Both the position numbers and the translations under genes were made by a program. Below the pieces are notes generated by a model. That model had not been told where the DNA came from. It was given only the letters and a program-made list of their open reading frames with translations, and made no database searches. Shown one piece after another: positions 34,809 through 36,655 of a stretch of 36,655 nt of DNA; the first letter of the stretch is position 1; each line of letters opens with the position of its first letter. Source of the DNA: HGM11416 sp964532155 (GTDB lineage: Bacteria > Bacillota > Clostridia > Christensenellales > Borkfalkiaceae); the NCBI GenBank assembly GCA_964532155.1, contig CAZHGN010000011.1:1-36655 (forward strand). The letters run 5' to 3'.

Positions 34809-35513
34809 ATGAGAGTTTTAGCAATAGGTGCTCATCCCGACGATATCGAAATAGCTTGCAGCGGTACTTTGGCAAAGTGTGTAAAGCGGGGAGATAAGGT
34901 TATAGTTTGCCACGCTTCTACGGGCAATTTAGGACATGTGGTAATTCCGCCGGACGAGCTTACTCAAATAAGAAAAGCGGAGGCGGAGCGTGCGGGTGCG
35001 CTTGCCGGAATAGAAGTTATAGGCGGAATGTTTGACGATTTAGATATTTTCGATAACAACAAAGCCGCGCGTGATAAAATGGTAGACGTTATAAAATACG
35101 CCAATCCCGATTTTATAATCACGCATAATCCGGACGATTATATGCCTGATCACACCGCCGTTTCACGCTTGGTTTTCGACGCGAGCTTTACCGCGACGCT
35201 CCCTAACTATAAAAGCGAGATTGCAACGCCCGCGGCGTTAGTGCCAATTTATTATATGGATACTTTGGCGGGGGTTAACTTCGTTCCCACCGAATACGTT
35301 GATATAAGCGAAGAAATCGACCTAAAAATAAAAATGCTCGAATGCCACGAAAGTCAGTTGGTTTGGATGCGCGAGCATGACGGAATAGATTTTGCCGATA
35401 TGGTTAAAACATGCAGCCGTTACCGTGGTTATCAGTGCGGAGCGGCTTACGCCGAGGGCTTTACCAGATGCAACGTCTATTTAAAGGGCACTACTAAAAG
35501 GCTGTTGCCTTAA
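34809..35513 (+). CDS. PIG-L family deacetylase (CE14-like)
   Basis: 234 residues. Zinc site AHPDD at 8-12 (H9, D12; D11 the likely base) with H115 in MPDHTAVS completing the ligands. The family removes acetyl groups from N-acetylglucosamine-containing substrates: GlcNAc-PI, GlcNAc-inositol (MshB), GlcNAc-malate (BshB) and chitobiose. Here there are no mycothiol or bacillithiol genes around, and the next gene is a GH36 enzyme, so an N-acetylated sugar or oligosaccharide from the imported glycan is the likeliest substrate. No signal peptide, so cytoplasmic, acting after import. Ribosome site AGGAG 5 nt before the ATG. Confidence 0.88.
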   Translation: MRVLAIGAHPDDIEIACSGTLAKCVKRGDKVIVCHASTGNLGHVVIPPDELTQIRKAEAERAGALAGIEVIGGMFDDLDIFDNNKAARDKMVDVIKYANPDFIITHNPDDYMPDHTAVSRLVFDASFTATLPNYKSEIATPAALVPIYYMDTLAGVNFVPTEYVDISEEIDLKIKMLECHESQLVWMREHDGIDFADMVKTCSRYRGYQCGAAYAEGFTRCNVYLKGTTKRLLP

Positions 35514-35537
35514 CGGTTTTTAACTCGCATATTTATT

Positions 35538-36655
35538 ATGGAATTTTGTATTGATAGAGACAGATTATTTTTAAAAACAGACTGCGGCATTACCGTAACG
35601 GATATAAGTTCGTTTATCGAATTAGACGGCGGTAATTACGACGTTTTGCCTCTAAACAGCGGGACTTGGCGCGTTAAGAACGGCGAAGCGGACAAAAAAG
35701 AATGCGTTGCTACGGACGGTGTTTTTACTCTGCGCGCTTCTGGTTTTGGCGACGAGATTCGTATTCGCGGCGAGGTAAAGATAAGCGGCGATAAAAAATT
35801 AGTGGATTTTTGTCCGCTAAAGGGCAAACTTTTAAACGTTAATTTCACGCGCGCACTCATAAACACGGGAATGGGGCCGTATAACGGCATACATTTCGAC
35901 TATATGGGTTCACCCGTCGGCATAAAAGCCTTTTTGCGCGAGCAAACGCATGTCGGTTACGATTACGCCGCCGCGATTTATTCGGGCGGTGCGCTGGTCG
36001 TAGGCGCGCTCGATTTCAAAGAACGCACTACGTGCATTCGTCTGTGCGAGGATGGCGGCATAGAACTTCGTAGCCCCATGTACGGACGTGAGTGTGAGGA
36101 CGGCGAAATACTTTATTCGCAAGAATACGTTCTTATAAAGGGCGAAAACGCAAACTCGGTGCTTAAAAAATACGCTCGGATGTTATCTGAGGCTGGCGGC
36201 ACTACGGATAATAAAACTCGCTCGGGCTGGTGCAGTTGGTATTATTACGGGATGGGTATTTCCGAAAAAATTATTTTGGATAATGTTGCCGAAGCAAAGC
36301 GGTTAGGTTTAAACTTAGACGTTTTTCAGATAGACGACGGTTGGAGTAAGCCGCGCGGCGATTGGGAGCCGAACGAAAAGTTTCCGCACGGTATGAAATT
36401 TTTAGCGGACGAAATTAAGAAGGCGGGGTTTATCCCCGGCATTTGGGTTGCTCCGCTAACCGCGTTCGATAACTCCGATTTTTTTAAAAACAATCCCGAT
36501 TTATTCGTAAAAGCCCATGATAGCGACGAAATATTCGGTTCTAACACCATCGATTTCAGCAACGAAAAAGCGCAAAAATGGCTTTACGATTTATACCACA
36601 AACTTTCTTACGAATGGGGCTACCGCTATATTAAATTCGACTTCGTTATATACGG
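35538..36655 (+). CDS. GH36-family alpha-galactosidase-like glycoside hydrolase, partial (right edge)
   Basis: 372 codons up to the window end. The N-terminal ~200 residues form the supersandwich domain; the (beta/alpha)8 barrel begins near 225 with GWCSWYYYG (230-238), then VFQIDDGW (262-269), PGIWVAP and finally YIKFDFVIY, where D368 is the expected nucleophile (KxD motif of clan GH-D). The acid/base lies beyond the edge. No signal peptide, so cytoplasmic. Family members cleave alpha-galactosides, and some act on alpha-GalNAc or alpha-galactosamine. The ATG has no clear ribosome site 24 nt after the deacetylase stop; TTGCCT-17-CATATT just upstream could be an internal promoter (weak). The C-terminus is missing. 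Confidence 0.9.
   Translation, partial: MEFCIDRDRLFLKTDCGITVTDISSFIELDGGNYDVLPLNSGTWRVKNGEADKKECVATDGVFTLRASGFGDEIRIRGEVKISGDKKLVDFCPLKGKLLNVNFTRALINTGMGPYNGIHFDYMGSPVGIKAFLREQTHVGYDYAAAIYSGGALVVGALDFKERTTCIRLCEDGGIELRSPMYGRECEDGEILYSQEYVLIKGENANSVLKKYARMLSEAGGTTDNKTRSGWCSWYYYGMGISEKIILDNVAEAKRLGLNLDVFQIDDGWSKPRGDWEPNEKFPHGMKFLADEIKKAGFIPGIWVAPLTAFDNSDFFKNNPDLFVKAHDSDEIFGSNTIDFSNEKAQKWLYDLYHKLSYEWGYRYIKFDFVIY

Noticed and set aside
34697..34897. Small basic open frame upstream of the deacetylase
   Set aside because: Overlaps the deacetylase start by 89 nt in another frame, A-rich composition, no ribosome site.

Overview
The window looks like a chromosomal contig from an uncultured, spore-forming Firmicute of class Clostridia, probably a gut or other anaerobic lineage. 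The pointers are a SpoYunB-family sporulation gene, L27 with a short Firmicutes-type N-terminal extension, the two-subunit glycine decarboxylase GcvPA/GcvPB, strong AGGAGG ribosome sites, TTG and GTG starts, and many lipoproteins with an ABC sugar importer of the LplB/LplC type. No phage, insertion sequence or CRISPR array is visible. An exact 100-N scaffold gap lies inside one gene.

Layout. 1-4200 (minus strand): an ABC-2 type exporter (ATPase plus permease, overlapping by 8 nt), followed by a membrane-anchored bacterial-Ig protein cut by the left edge. 4440-6241 (minus): a two-gene unit with a small membrane protein and a ComEC-like secreted metallo-hydrolase. 6383-7128 (plus): rplU-rpmA with a clear sigma-A promoter, a structured leader and a terminator. 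7164-8046: an OGG1-type DNA glycosylase with its own terminator. 8297-16138: lplA, gcvT, gcvH, gcvPA, gcvPB, then an NrnA-like DHH phosphoesterase, surE and yunB. This is housekeeping: lipoate ligase next to the glycine cleavage system whose H protein needs lipoate. 16318-16594: tRNA-Leu(UAA) with a consensus promoter and terminator. 16600-17228: about 630 nt without a gene, containing a structured element ending in a terminator, which is a candidate small RNA.

17229 to the right edge is a carbohydrate-use locus resembling a Gram-positive polysaccharide utilisation locus. It has a PhnP-like metallo-hydrolase, a 1935-residue lipoprotein built from Ig-like and carbohydrate-binding-like sandwiches, a solute-binding lipoprotein, two permeases, a secreted Ig-like protein, a DUF4838 lipoprotein and a Gfo/Idh/MocA oxidoreductase. 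A convergent AraC-type regulator follows, and divergent from it a PIG-L (CE14-like) deacetylase and a GH36 alpha-galactosidase-family enzyme cut by the right edge. The likely logic is capture at the surface by the giant lipoprotein, processing by DUF4838 and other enzymes, import by SBP plus two permeases with an ATPase encoded elsewhere, then intracellular deacetylation, alpha-galactoside cleavage and oxidation, under AraC control.

The most interesting items are the carbohydrate locus as a whole (an amino-sugar-containing alpha-galactoside is my inferred substrate), a perfect 545-bp tandem duplication at the end of the giant lipoprotein, the candidate structured RNA after the tRNA, an apparently leaderless lplA transcript, and an aberrant L27 N-terminus.
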